Source: XN24 sp047921395 (lineage in GTDB: Bacteria; Pseudomonadota; Gammaproteobacteria; Steroidobacterales; XN24). Taken from it: DNA of 64,000 nucleotides. The DNA lies in NCBI GenBank assembly GCA_047921395.1, contig JBLRWH010000005.1:1-64000 (forward strand). The letters run 5' to 3'. The notes beneath the pieces are model-generated. The model was given only the letters and a program-made list of their open reading frames with translations. It was not told where the DNA came from and made no database searches. Of this stretch, positions 1-8,523 are shown in pieces. Made by a program: the position numbers and the translations under genes. Within the stretch, counting starts at the first letter, position 1; each line of letters opens with the position of its first letter.

Positions 1-231
1 GGCACCGCGCCGGTGCTGGACGGGCTCGGGCTGATCATCGTGGTGACGAGCTACCTTGACACGCTGTCGATCAGCGCGACCGCCGCTCACGAGGCGGCCC
101 CCGACCTGGAGCGGCTTGTCGAGGATATTCGCGAGAGCTTTGCCGAGTTGCGCGCTGCGATACCCGCGCCGGTGGCGGCCAAGGCCCCTGGCAAGGGTGC
201 GAAGCAGCGGAAGAGCGTGCGGACCTCATGA
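1..231 (+). CDS. Wax ester synthase/diacylglycerol acyltransferase, C-terminal fragment
   Basis: Only the last 76 residues lie in the window; the gene enters from the left edge in frame 1. The fragment reads GTAPVLDGLGLIIVVTSY, then a hydrophobic strand and an amphipathic helix (PDLERLVEDIRESFAEL), then a basic Ala/Lys-rich tail. This is the usual end of the WS/DGAT family C-terminal domain, which follows the HHxxxDG acyltransferase domain (not visible here). Family members esterify acyl-CoA with fatty alcohols or diacylglycerol to make wax ester or triacylglycerol storage lipid. The stop overlaps the next start (ATGA at 228-231), so it is probably co-translated with the downstream lipase-like hydrolase. 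The assignment rests on a short fragment and is moderate. Confidence 0.6.
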   Translation, partial: GTAPVLDGLGLIIVVTSYLDTLSISATAAHEAAPDLERLVEDIRESFAELRAAIPAPVAAKAPGKGAKQRKSVRTS

Positions 232-1001
232 CCCAGGCCGAGGAAGAGCTGGCCCCGCCGCCGCTGGTCTGGCAGTTGCTGGAAGGCCGGGCGGTACTGG
301 AGCTCGGCGCAATGGCCTGGCTCTATCCCTTGCTGCGCCAGGCGCCGGCCGGAGACGGGCACCCTGTGCTCGTGCTGCCCGGCTTCCTCGCCAATGGCGG
401 CTCGACGTTTCCTTTGCGACAGTTCCTCAAGTCGCTCGGCTATGCGGCGCACCGTTGGCGGCTCGGACGCAACCTGGGCGGGGTGGGCGAAAAGGAAGAG
501 CAGGTGCTGGCGCGGTTGCGTGAGCTGCGACTGCGCTATGGGCGCAAGGTCAGCGTGATCGGCTGGAGCCTCGGCGGGTTGTATGCGCGCGAGCTGGCCT
601 GGCTGGCCCCCGATGACGTACGGCTCGTGATCACGCTGGGTACCCCATTTCGGCACCACACGGGTACGGCGGTGACGCTGCTTTACGAGGATGTCAGCGG
701 CCAGCGTGAGGCCCAAATGGATCCGAAGCTGCTGGTGCGCCTGTCGCAACCGCCGCCCGTGCCCGCGACATCGATTTATACGCGCACCGACGGCGTGGTC
801 CACTGGCGCTGCTCGCTCGAGCGTCCGTCGCCCAGGACCGAGAACATCCGCGTGCACGGCAGTCATTGCGGGCTCGGGCATAATCCCATGGCGCTGTGGG
901 CCATTGCCGATCGCCTGTCCCAGCCCGAGAACGGCTGGCGCCCGTTCGAGCGTAGCGCGCTGCGCCGCTTTGCCTACCCTGTGCCGGACCGTGGAGATTG
1001 A
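228..1001 (+). CDS. Alpha/beta-hydrolase, lipase-like
   Basis: A 257-residue alpha/beta-hydrolase of the EstA/PGAP1-like lipase type. An oxyanion-region motif LVLPGFLANGG lies near residues 48-58, the nucleophile elbow is GWSLGG with Ser114, a likely acidic residue is Asp188 in TRTDGVVHW, and the likely catalytic His is 213 in GSHCGLGHNP. There is no clear signal peptide, so a cytoplasmic or lipid-body location is likely. The ATG overlaps the stop of the acyltransferase gene, so synthesis and turnover of neutral lipids may be coupled; that role is inferred from context. The substrate cannot be read from the sequence. Confidence 0.8.
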   Translation: MTQAEEELAPPPLVWQLLEGRAVLELGAMAWLYPLLRQAPAGDGHPVLVLPGFLANGGSTFPLRQFLKSLGYAAHRWRLGRNLGGVGEKEEQVLARLRELRLRYGRKVSVIGWSLGGLYARELAWLAPDDVRLVITLGTPFRHHTGTAVTLLYEDVSGQREAQMDPKLLVRLSQPPPVPATSIYTRTDGVVHWRCSLERPSPRTENIRVHGSHCGLGHNPMALWAIADRLSQPENGWRPFERSALRRFAYPVPDRGD

Positions 1002-1070
1002 AGGCGGGTAAAATCGCCCATCCCGCGCGTGGACTTTCACGCCACGAGCCAAAGACGGAAGAGGGGCCAA

Positions 1071-2474
1071 TTGAAAGCATTTATTGACGCTGCGAACGAG
1101 CTCATGTGGGGCTCGCTGCTGATCTGGCTGCTGCTCGGCGCGGGGCTGTTGTTCACGCTCATGTCAGGCTTCATCCAGGTGCGCCATTTCGCGCATACCT
1201 TCGGCGTCATGAAGCGCAGCTTTCGCCGCGAGCACGGGGGGATTTCCTCGTTCGAGGCCTACTGCACCAGCCTCGGCGCGCGCGTCGGCACCGGCAACCT
1301 GGCCGGGGTGGCGGTAGCGCTCGAACTGGGCGGGCCGGGCGCGGTGTTCTGGATGTGGGTGACGGCGATGCTCGGCATGGCGACGAGCTTTTTCGAGTCG
1401 ACCCTCGCGCAGCTGTTCAAGGTGCCAAACGGCGACGGCAGCTACCGTGGCGGTCCCGCCTTCTACATGCAGTACGGCCTCGGCAAGCGCTGGATGGGCA
1501 TCTTGTTCTCCATCTTCCTGATCATCTCCTACCCGATCGCCTTCAACGGCGTGCAGTCGAACTCCGTGTCGGGCGCGGTGCAGCAGGTGACCGGCATCGA
1601 CGCTGCGTGGACGGGGTTCCTGACTGCGTTTTTCGTGGGCCTCGTGATTTTCGGGGGCATCCGGCGGATCGCACGGGTCGCGGAAATCATCGTACCGTTC
1701 ATGGCGCTCGCCTACCTGGGCACCGCGTTGTGGCTCGTCGCCGCGCACTTCGACCGCGTTCCGGGCGTGCTCCGGCTGGTGTTCGACAGCGCCTTCGGCA
1801 TCGGGCAGGCGGCGGGGGGCGTGCTCGGTTACGGGATCGCGCAGGCGCTCATCAACGGCGTGCGGCGCGGCTTGTTCTCGAACGAGGCTGGCTCGGGCAG
1901 TGCGCCGATCGCGGCGGCGACCGCCGATGTGCGTCATCCCGCCAGCCAGGGCTATGTGCAGATGCTCGGTGTGTTCACCGACACGATCGTCATCTGCTCG
2001 TGCACGGCCGCCATCATTCTCGTCTCTGGCCAGTTCGAGCCCAATGCGGGCGTGACGGGCATGGCGCTCACGCAGGCTGCGATGAGCGCGCTGGTCGGTG
2101 ACTGGGGAGCGGCGTTCATGGCCATCGCGCTGTTGTTCTTTGCGTTCACCTCGATCATGGCCAACACCTATTACGGCGAGACCAGCCTTGCGTTCATCAA
2201 TCCGAGCAAGAACCTGCTGACCGCTTACCGGTGGTTCGTGCTGGTCGGGATCTTCACCGGCTCCCAGCTCGACCTGCCGCTGGTCTGGGCCATGGCCGAC
2301 CTGTCGATGGCTTTCATGACGATCGTGAACCTGGTGGCCGTGCTGCTGCTGTCGGGACTCGTGATCAAGGTGATGCGCGATTACAACACGCAGCTCGCGC
2401 TGCGCGTCGAGCCGGTTTTCGATGTCTCGCGCTATCCCGAGATCGCGCGTCGCCTCGTGAAGGGCAGCTGGTGA
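1071..2474 (+). CDS. Alanine/glycine:cation symporter (AGCS) family protein
   Basis: A hydrophobic protein of about 467 residues with roughly ten membrane segments and AGCS family hallmarks: GTGNLAGVAVALELGGPG near the N terminus, a Gly-rich region GSYRGGPAFYMQYGLG, and the conserved NEAGSGSAPIAAATA segment in the middle. Family members import alanine or glycine with Na+ (or H+) across the inner membrane. I place the start at TTG 1071, which follows a purine-rich GAGGGG and gives the usual short cytoplasmic N terminus (LKAFIDAANELMWG). A longer reading from GTG 1029 adds 14 polar residues without support. The gene stands alone, 70 bp after the hydrolase and 28 bp before the next gene. Confidence 0.88.
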   Translation: MKAFIDAANELMWGSLLIWLLLGAGLLFTLMSGFIQVRHFAHTFGVMKRSFRREHGGISSFEAYCTSLGARVGTGNLAGVAVALELGGPGAVFWMWVTAMLGMATSFFESTLAQLFKVPNGDGSYRGGPAFYMQYGLGKRWMGILFSIFLIISYPIAFNGVQSNSVSGAVQQVTGIDAAWTGFLTAFFVGLVIFGGIRRIARVAEIIVPFMALAYLGTALWLVAAHFDRVPGVLRLVFDSAFGIGQAAGGVLGYGIAQALINGVRRGLFSNEAGSGSAPIAAATADVRHPASQGYVQMLGVFTDTIVICSCTAAIILVSGQFEPNAGVTGMALTQAAMSALVGDWGAAFMAIALLFFAFTSIMANTYYGETSLAFINPSKNLLTAYRWFVLVGIFTGSQLDLPLVWAMADLSMAFMTIVNLVAVLLLSGLVIKVMRDYNTQLALRVEPVFDVSRYPEIARRLVKGSW

Positions 2475-2502
2475 GCGCTGCCCGGGGCATGGTCGCGCGC
2501 TC

Positions 2503-2976
2503 ATGAATCGGATGGTTCGCGCAATGCAGTCGCGAGCGGCGTTGAAGCTGCTGTTCAACACCTATCCGCCTTACCTGATGACCGGCATCACGGTGCGCGA
2601 GATTGCCGCCGACTGGCGCCAGCTCGTGGTCAGCATGGGGCTGCACTGGTACAACCGGAACTATTTCGGTACGCATTTCGGCGCGAGCCTGTACGCGATG
2701 ACGGATCCTTTCTACGTCATCATGCTTTCGCGCAACATCGGCCCGGACTACGTGGTCTGGGACCGCTCCGCGCAGATTGATTTCGTCCGGCCCGGGCGGG
2801 GACGGGTCACGGCCGTGTTCGAGCTGACGCCGCAGATGATCGCGGCGGTGCTCGAGGCCACGGCGAACGGCGAGAAACACGAGCCAACCTGGCCGGTAGA
2901 AGTGCGCGACGAGTCCGGTGAAGTCGTTGCGCGCGTCCTGAAAACCCTGTACGTGCGTCGCAAGGCCGGGCGCTGA
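2503..2976 (+). CDS. DUF4442 hotdog-fold protein (thioesterase-like)
   Basis: A 157-residue soluble protein resembling the DUF4442 family, a hotdog-fold group related to acyl-CoA thioesterases. Recognisable parts are the N-terminal amphipathic helix followed by NTYPPYLMTGI, the central HWYNRNYFGTHFGASLYA segment that forms the long hotdog helix region, and a C-terminal VARVLKTLYVRRK strand. No biochemical role is established for most members. It lies 28 bp after the symporter on the same strand and could share its transcript. A thioesterase activity is an inference from fold only. Confidence 0.75.
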   Translation: MNRMVRAMQSRAALKLLFNTYPPYLMTGITVREIAADWRQLVVSMGLHWYNRNYFGTHFGASLYAMTDPFYVIMLSRNIGPDYVVWDRSAQIDFVRPGRGRVTAVFELTPQMIAAVLEATANGEKHEPTWPVEVRDESGEVVARVLKTLYVRRKAGR

Positions 2977-3040
2977 ATCGGGCGCCGGTGGCTTGCCGAT
3001 ATAGAATCAAGACAGGTTTTCTTCCGACGGTCGCATCCCG

Positions 3041-4126
3041 ATGCAGAAGCGCAGCCTGCTGGCGATTACGACGCTGTTGATACTCGGTGCCGTGATCCTG
3101 ACCTTGCGCTGGCCCGGTGACGGCGTTGATCCGTTGCCGAGGCCGCCGCTGGAGCGCGCTTTCGAGGGCCTGGATACGCTCGCCCGGCAGTTTCCGCCGC
3201 CGGGCGACGAGAGACTGGCGTGGCCGAGGGATCATGGCGCCAAGCCGGAACAGTTTGCCGAATCATGGTTGTTTGCGGGCCTGGTCCACGACGAAGGCGG
3301 TGCCGCCTATGGCTTCCAGCTGGCCTTTGACCGCGTCGCACTCCAGGCACAGCCCCCGGAACGCGGGTCGAACTGGGCCGCGCGGGACATTTATCGCGCC
3401 CGGTTCGCGATCGAGCCGGCAGGCGCGAGGGTCCGTTCCGGGGAGCGCGTGAGCCGGGCCGCGCTTGGGCTCGCCGGGGCCGAGGCGGAGCCCGCACGGG
3501 CCTGGCTGGAGGACTGGGAGTTCACGCTGGATGAGCGGGCCGGGGGCTTTCTCCTGCGTGCGGGCGATGCGGGGGCCGGGATGGTGCTGCGCTTGACGAT
3601 GCCTGGCACGGCGCCGACGGGCGTCGAGACTGAAATCTACCGGGGTTACTGGTGGCCCGGCCTGCGCGCCGAGGGTACGCTGGACATCGACGGGCAAAGC
3701 AGGGCCGTATCCGGACACGCGATGCTCGATCGTCTCTGGGGGCGCGGACTGCCTGTCGGACGGGGGCAGCTGGCCCTGGCGCGCTCCTGGTTCGATCTCG
3801 GCGGTGGCGCCGCGCTGCGGTGTGAACATTGGCGCCGCCGGGCTGGCGGTGGCGCGCCGCTAACGGAGTGCCTCGGGCATGCCGTACGGAATATCGAAGC
3901 GATCAGGCTCGAGCCGGAGGATCAGGGCTGGCGCACCCTCGCCGGCGTCCGGTATCCGCTGGGCTGGAGACTGGAACTTGGCGCAGGATCGCAGCCGCGG
4001 GAGTTCCTGCCACTCTCGCCCGAAAAGCCCGCGTCCATAAGCGGCAGTTGGAGCGGCATCCTGGTGGAAGCGGGCGACGACGCCCGTTGGGCGCTGCTGG
4101 AGTTGAGCAATTTCGCGGCGCCCTGA
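3041..4126 (+). CDS. CrtC/AttH-family lipocalin-like exported protein
   Basis: A 361-residue protein with an N-terminal hydrophobic segment (residues about 6-22) that may be a signal peptide or membrane anchor. The body resembles the AttH/CrtC (carotenoid 1,2-hydratase-like) fold, a double lipocalin of predicted secreted hydrolases. The early PRDHG followed by ESWLFAGLVHDEGGAAYGFQ corresponds to the usual HPxDxG...EWWYftG...GfQ pattern, and a later GHAMLDRLWG matches the conserved GxxWxDREWG-like motif. The usual Glu-Trp-Trp-Tyr is altered to ESWLF here. No carotenoid genes lie nearby, so carotenoid hydration should not be assumed. It precedes a cytochrome c lipoprotein gene by 33 bp and may be cotranscribed with it. 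Confidence 0.72.
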   Translation: MQKRSLLAITTLLILGAVILTLRWPGDGVDPLPRPPLERAFEGLDTLARQFPPPGDERLAWPRDHGAKPEQFAESWLFAGLVHDEGGAAYGFQLAFDRVALQAQPPERGSNWAARDIYRARFAIEPAGARVRSGERVSRAALGLAGAEAEPARAWLEDWEFTLDERAGGFLLRAGDAGAGMVLRLTMPGTAPTGVETEIYRGYWWPGLRAEGTLDIDGQSRAVSGHAMLDRLWGRGLPVGRGQLALARSWFDLGGGAALRCEHWRRRAGGGAPLTECLGHAVRNIEAIRLEPEDQGWRTLAGVRYPLGWRLELGAGSQPREFLPLSPEKPASISGSWSGILVEAGDDARWALLELSNFAAP

Positions 4127-4159
4127 GGTTTCGGGCCCGTTGACTGGAGGTTCAGAGAA

Positions 4160-5566
4160 ATGAAAGACGTCGCATCATGGCTCGGCCTGTCCGTCTTGGC
4201 CGGCGCAGTCCTCGTGGGATGCGGGCAGCCGCCCGATCCCCCGGTGGCGCTGGGCGCGCCAGGCCCGCTCCCGGAGGCCGTACAACGGGCGGGTGACGCC
4301 GAGCTCGGCTATGAGATTCTCGTCAATCGCGGCTACGTGAGCTGCGGCGTGCCCTACGAGGCCTACGCGGCCCGCGCACCGGAGCAGACCGGTGAGCCGA
4401 TGCTGGCGGGCCGGCTCGGACGGAATGCCGAACTCCCCTATGACCTGAATGCGACCGTGGATGCCAATGGCGTCGAACTGGTGGTCAGCAACTGCCTCGC
4501 ATGCCACGGCGGCCGGTTCGACGGGCAACTGGTGATCGGCCTTGGCAATGCCTTCGCCGATTTCAGCACGAACCCGATGCGTACCATCGAGGGGATCGGC
4601 CTGCTGGTCGAGGATGGCGCCCCTGCCGAGGCCTGGCAGCGCTGGGCGGACCGGATCGGCGCCATCGCGCCCTACATGGTGACCGACACCGTCGGCGTCA
4701 ACCCGGCGCCGAACCTGACCATGGCGCTCATGGCCCATCGCGACCCGGCCAGCCTCCGCTGGCACGAGGCGCCGCAGCTGGAGCCGCCGCCGGAGTCGCC
4801 CCTGCCGACGGCGGTGCCGCCCTGGTGGCGGATGCAGAAGAAGCACGCGACGTTCTATCACGGCGGCGGACAGGGAGACCATGTTCCCTACATGATGCTC
4901 AAGTCGCTGGTTTGCACGGATACCGTGGAGGAGGCGCGGGTCATCGACGAATGGTTCACCCACGTGCGCGCCTTCATCTCGACCCTCGCACCGCCGCGCT
5001 GGCCGTATCCGCTCGACGAGCCGCTGGCTATGAAGGGCAAGGGGCTGTTCGAGCAGCATTGTGCCGCCTGTCATGGCAGCTACGGCGAAGACTGGACCTA
5101 TCCCAATCTCGTGATCGCCCTGGAACAGGTCGGCACCGATCCGGCCTATGCACTGCAGGCGGTCGAAGCAGAGCGTTTCATTCGCTGGTTCAACCAGTCG
5201 TTCTACGGCCGCGGTGCACAGGCCCGCCCTGCGGCGGGGTATGTCGCGCCGCCGCTGGATGCCGTGTGGGCGACCGCGCCTTACCTGCACAACGACTCCG
5301 TGCCGAGCATCGCCGCGCTGCTCGACAGCGAACGGCGGCCGGCATTCTGGCGGCACGAGGACGGGCCGCATGAATACGACCAGGAGACGCTGGGCTGGCG
5401 TCACGAGGTCCTGGACCATGGCAAGCAAGGCGCGGCCGACCCGGCCGAGGCGCGCACGATCTACGACACCACGCGCCACGGCTATGGCAATGGCGGACAC
5501 ACGTTCGGCGACGTGCTGAGCGACGCCGAGCGACGCGCGGTGATCGAGTACCTGAAGACGCTGTGA
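4160..5566 (+). CDS. Di-haem cytochrome c lipoprotein (RoxA/MauG-like superfamily)
   Basis: A 468-residue exported cytochrome with a lipobox-like signal (AGAVLVGCG, Cys about 22), suggesting a lipid-anchored periplasmic protein. Two covalent haem motifs are visible: CLACH near residue 113 and CAACH near residue 304. The C-terminal part has the pattern WATAPYLHNDSVPSI followed by GYGNGGH and a terminal ERRAVIEYLKTL, typical of large di-haem cytochromes related to rubber oxygenases RoxA/RoxB and the MauG/CcpA superfamily. The family includes oxygenases, peroxidases and uncharacterised electron carriers, so the reaction is unknown. An RBS (TGGAGG) sits 5' of ATG 4160. It converges with the ATPase gene across 13 bp. 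Confidence 0.8.
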   Translation: MKDVASWLGLSVLAGAVLVGCGQPPDPPVALGAPGPLPEAVQRAGDAELGYEILVNRGYVSCGVPYEAYAARAPEQTGEPMLAGRLGRNAELPYDLNATVDANGVELVVSNCLACHGGRFDGQLVIGLGNAFADFSTNPMRTIEGIGLLVEDGAPAEAWQRWADRIGAIAPYMVTDTVGVNPAPNLTMALMAHRDPASLRWHEAPQLEPPPESPLPTAVPPWWRMQKKHATFYHGGGQGDHVPYMMLKSLVCTDTVEEARVIDEWFTHVRAFISTLAPPRWPYPLDEPLAMKGKGLFEQHCAACHGSYGEDWTYPNLVIALEQVGTDPAYALQAVEAERFIRWFNQSFYGRGAQARPAAGYVAPPLDAVWATAPYLHNDSVPSIAALLDSERRPAFWRHEDGPHEYDQETLGWRHEVLDHGKQGAADPAEARTIYDTTRHGYGNGGHTFGDVLSDAERRAVIEYLKTL

Positions 5567-5579
5567 ACGGCGCGAGTCC

Positions 5580-8279
5580 TCAGCGCCGGCGCAGGATGAA
5601 CTTCTCGAGCTCGACCAGCGGCACGACCGTCGCGGAGACGAGCACCAGCAGCAGCCAGTCGATGGCGTCCAGGGGCGCGGTGCCGAACAGCGTGTTCATC
5701 ACCGGAAGGTAGGTCAGGAGCAGCTGCAGGCCGAGCACGACGGCCACGGCGGCGACCGCGATCCGGTTGCCGAACAAGCCGTTGAAATTCAGTGTCGGCG
5801 CCAGGATATGGCGCACGTTGATCAGGTAAAAGATCTCGAACATGACCAGCGCGTTGACCGCCATCGTGCGCGCCGCCTCGAGTTCGTAACCTGCCATACG
5901 CGCCTGGATAAACAGGCCGAAGGTGCCGGTGACGAGGATCAGCGAGACGAATCCGATTCGCCAGATGACGAATCGTCCCAGCAGGGGCTCATCGGGATGG
6001 CGCGGCGGTCGCCGCATGATGTCGCGCTCCGGCGGCTCGAATGCGAGGGCGAGCGCCAGCGTAACGGCCGTGATCATGTTGACCCAGAGAATCTGCGGCG
6101 GCGTGATCGGCAGTGCGCGCCCGAGCACGACCGCCAGCAGGATCATCATAGCCTCGGCCGCATTCGTCGGCAGGATGAACAGGATGGCCTTGCGGATGTT
6201 GTCGTAGACCGTGCGACCTTCCTCGACGGCGCTTTCGATCGACGCGAAGTTGTCGTCGGACAGGACCATTTCCGCCGCCTGCCGCGCCACCTCGGTGCCG
6301 CCACGACCCATGGCGACGCCGACATCGGCCCGCTTCAGTGCCGGCGCATCGTTGACCCCGTCCCCGGTCATGGAAACGACATGTCCCCGCGCCTGCAGCG
6401 CCTGCACGATCCTGAGCTTGTGTTCCGGGCTCGAACGCGCGAATACATCCGTGGTCTCGACGAGCGACTGCAGCTCCGTGTCGCTCAAGCCCTGCAGGTC
6501 CTCGCCGAGCACAGCCTTGTGGCCGTCGCCGATGTTCATGGACGCACCGACGGCGCGGGCCGTCGTGAGGTGATCGCCAGTGATCATCTTCACGCGAATG
6601 CCCGCGCGGCGACACTCGGCCACCGCGCGGATGGCCTCTTCACGCGGCGGGTCGATCATTCCGACCAGGCCCAGCAGCGTGAGCGAGGACTCGACCTCGG
6701 CGACCTGCAGCTCTCCGCTGCGTTCACTCGACGGGGTGCACGTGGCCAGGGCCAGCACCCGCAGTCCTGCGTCGCCGAGCCTCGCGGCACGCTGCAGCCA
6801 GTCGCGGCGGTCGAATCCGGCAGGGCCCGTGCCGCCCGCGGCATCCGCGCACATGAAGACGACGCGCTCGGGCGCCCCCTTGACGAAGATGAAGCGCCCC
6901 CCTTCGTGGTCATGATGCAGCGTCGCCATGTAGCGCCGTTCGGACTCGAACGGAATCGTGTCGTCCCGGGGGTGGTCGGCGCGCAGCCGCGCTGGTTCGA
7001 GCCCCGTCTTCATGCCCAGGATCACGAGGGCGCCTTCCGTCGGATCGCCCTCCAGCTTGATCTCGCCCGCGTCCTCTACGAACTCGGCGTCATTGCACAG
7101 CACAGCCGCCCGGCACAGCTCCACCAGGATGCGGTCGGTCGAGCAGTCGGGCTCATCGTCGCCGACACGCAGCGCGCCGTGCGGATCGTAACCGACGCCC
7201 GTGACGGTGTAGTCACGCCCGGTCAGTGCGACGTGGCTCACCGTCATCTCGTTGCGGGTGAGGGTACCGGTCTTGTCGCTGCAGATGACGGAGACCGATC
7301 CCAGCGTCTCGACCGCGGGCAGCCGGCGGATGATCGCGTTGCGCGCCGCCATGCGCTGCACGCCGATCGCTAGCGTGATCGTGATGATTGCGGGCAGACC
7401 CTCGGGGATGGCTGCGACCGCGAGGCCGACGGCGGCCAGGAACATATGCTCGAGCGTGTAGCCGTGTACCGCCATGCCCACGAGCACGGTCAACAAGGTG
7501 ATGGCGCCGATCACGAGGCTGAGCAGCTTGCCGAAGCGCTCGAGCTGGCGGGTCAGCGGCGTGGCGAGGGTCTGCACGCGGGATAACAGCGCGCTGATCC
7601 GGCCGATCTCAGTGGCCGCGCCGGTGGCGATGACGACCCCCGTGCCGACCCCCGCGGTCACGAGCGTGCCGGACCAGGTCATGCACGCCCGGTCACCGAG
7701 GGAGGCGTCGCGAGGGACCGGCTCGGTGGACTTTTCGACCGGGACGGATTCGCCCGTCAGGATGGCTTCATCGACCTGCAGGTTTCGGCACTTCAGGAGA
7801 CGCAGGTCGGCAGGCACGAGATCGCCGGCCTGCAGGACAACGATGTCCCCGGGCACGACATCTTCTGCGCCGATCCCTGTTCGCTTGCCGTCTCTCAGCA
7901 CCATGGCGCGCGGCGACAGCATGCCACTGATTGCCTCGAGGGCCCGTTCAGCCTTGCCTTCCTGGATGAAGCCGATCAGCGCGTTGATGACGACCACGCC
8001 GAGGATCACGCCGGTGTCGGCCCATTCGCCGAGCGTCGCGGTGACCATCGCCGCGATCAGCAGCACATAAATCAGGATGTTGTTGAACTGGGCGGCAAGG
8101 CGTCGCAGCGCGCTGCGGCGCGGCGGCTCGGGCAGGCGGTTGGGACCATGCCGGGCCAGTCGCCGACCGGCTTCGACTGTGCTGAGACCATCGGCATCGG
8201 TCCGCTGGACGCAAAGCACCTGCGCCGCTGGCTGGCTATGCCACTCCCGGGGAGCGTCGGGTTCGCGAAGTTCGTCCAT
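5580..8279 (-). CDS. P2-type cation-transporting ATPase
   Basis: An 899-residue P-type ATPase with the full domain order: N-terminal cation-ATPase domain, actuator domain with TGES (175-178), phosphorylation loop DKTGTLT with Asp335, nucleotide-binding domain, a GDGVNDAPAL hinge and a six-helix C-terminal membrane block. The M4 motif IPEGLP (Glu293) groups it with Ca2+/Na+,K+-type P2 pumps rather than KdpB or heavy-metal pumps. The M5 residues equivalent to SERCA Asn768 and Glu771 are kept (Asn706, Glu709), but the M6 Asp of SERCA is Ala738 in NMITAV. Ion specificity is therefore uncertain. It has its own upstream region, shared divergently with the TonB receptor gene. Confidence 0.92.
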   Translation of the reverse strand: MDELREPDAPREWHSQPAAQVLCVQRTDADGLSTVEAGRRLARHGPNRLPEPPRRSALRRLAAQFNNILIYVLLIAAMVTATLGEWADTGVILGVVVINALIGFIQEGKAERALEAISGMLSPRAMVLRDGKRTGIGAEDVVPGDIVVLQAGDLVPADLRLLKCRNLQVDEAILTGESVPVEKSTEPVPRDASLGDRACMTWSGTLVTAGVGTGVVIATGAATEIGRISALLSRVQTLATPLTRQLERFGKLLSLVIGAITLLTVLVGMAVHGYTLEHMFLAAVGLAVAAIPEGLPAIITITLAIGVQRMAARNAIIRRLPAVETLGSVSVICSDKTGTLTRNEMTVSHVALTGRDYTVTGVGYDPHGALRVGDDEPDCSTDRILVELCRAAVLCNDAEFVEDAGEIKLEGDPTEGALVILGMKTGLEPARLRADHPRDDTIPFESERRYMATLHHDHEGGRFIFVKGAPERVVFMCADAAGGTGPAGFDRRDWLQRAARLGDAGLRVLALATCTPSSERSGELQVAEVESSLTLLGLVGMIDPPREEAIRAVAECRRAGIRVKMITGDHLTTARAVGASMNIGDGHKAVLGEDLQGLSDTELQSLVETTDVFARSSPEHKLRIVQALQARGHVVSMTGDGVNDAPALKRADVGVAMGRGGTEVARQAAEMVLSDDNFASIESAVEEGRTVYDNIRKAILFILPTNAAEAMMILLAVVLGRALPITPPQILWVNMITAVTLALALAFEPPERDIMRRPPRHPDEPLLGRFVIWRIGFVSLILVTGTFGLFIQARMAGYELEAARTMAVNALVMFEIFYLINVRHILAPTLNFNGLFGNRIAVAAVAVVLGLQLLLTYLPVMNTLFGTAPLDAIDWLLLVLVSATVVPLVELEKFILRRR

Positions 8280-8425
8280 GGACTTTGCGGAAGGGGTTTA
8301 ACAACAGCATAGCGCCAAACGCCTTGCGGTGCTCGTCACCCGTGCCGGGGTAAGAGTGAGATCGGGGCCGGTCGAGGAGCAGCGGGACTGAAAAAATATC
8401 GAGTGGAATTAGGGGGTAGCGTTTG

Positions 8426-8444
8426 TCCGGTTGATTTGACCGGA
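8426..8444. promoter_or_regulatory. Operator-like inverted repeat in divergent promoter region
   Basis: A perfect 6-bp inverted repeat, TCCGGT-N7-ACCGGA, lies between the divergent ATPase and TonB receptor genes. Its length and spacing suit a dimeric repressor or activator site, but no regulator gene is adjacent and the motif is not one I can name. Chance occurrence in GC-rich DNA is possible. Confidence 0.3.
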
Positions 8445-8486
8445 GCTTCGGCCATGCTTTGGCAGGGGATTGATACCTGCAGGATG

Positions 8487-8517
8487 TTGCATAACAATCA
8501 TGTGAATGATATATAAT
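8487..8517 (+). promoter_or_regulatory. Candidate sigma70 promoter with embedded palindrome before the TonB receptor
   Basis: In an AT-rich island, TTGCAT (8487-8492) is followed by TATATA at 17-bp spacing (8510-8515) or a perfect TATAAT at 19 bp (8512-8517). Between them lies the palindrome ATCAT-GTGA-ATGAT (8497-8510). An operator inside the promoter would fit iron-dependent (Fur-type) repression of a TonB receptor, but the match to the Fur consensus is only partial. Transcription would start near 8524, almost on the best ATG of the receptor gene. Confidence 0.45.
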
Positions 8518-8523
8518 GCATGC

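Noticed and set aside
87..1070. Long minus-strand open frame of 327 codons opposite the acyltransferase and hydrolase genes
   Set aside because: High GC content creates long antisense frames. It is Arg/Ala/Pro-rich, has no recognisable domain and lies opposite a well-supported hydrolase.
3041..4126. Annotation as a carotenoid 1,2-hydratase
   Set aside because: Only the broad fold family is supported. No carotenoid pathway genes are nearby, and the conserved EWWY motif is changed.
6985..7010. A GGTTCGAGCCCC stretch resembling a tRNA T-arm
   Set aside because: It lies inside the ATPase coding sequence on the opposite strand, and no acceptor, D or anticodon arms can be folded around it.
5808..7373. 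A 521-codon plus-strand frame opposite the P-type ATPase
   Set aside because: The translation is His/Arg/Asp-rich low complexity with no motif, while the opposite strand encodes every P-type ATPase hallmark.
5580..8279. KdpB or heavy-metal (CopA/ZntA) type ATPase
   Set aside because: The IPEGLP motif in M4, the absence of CPC and heavy-metal-binding domains, and a large C-terminal membrane block indicate a P2-type pump.
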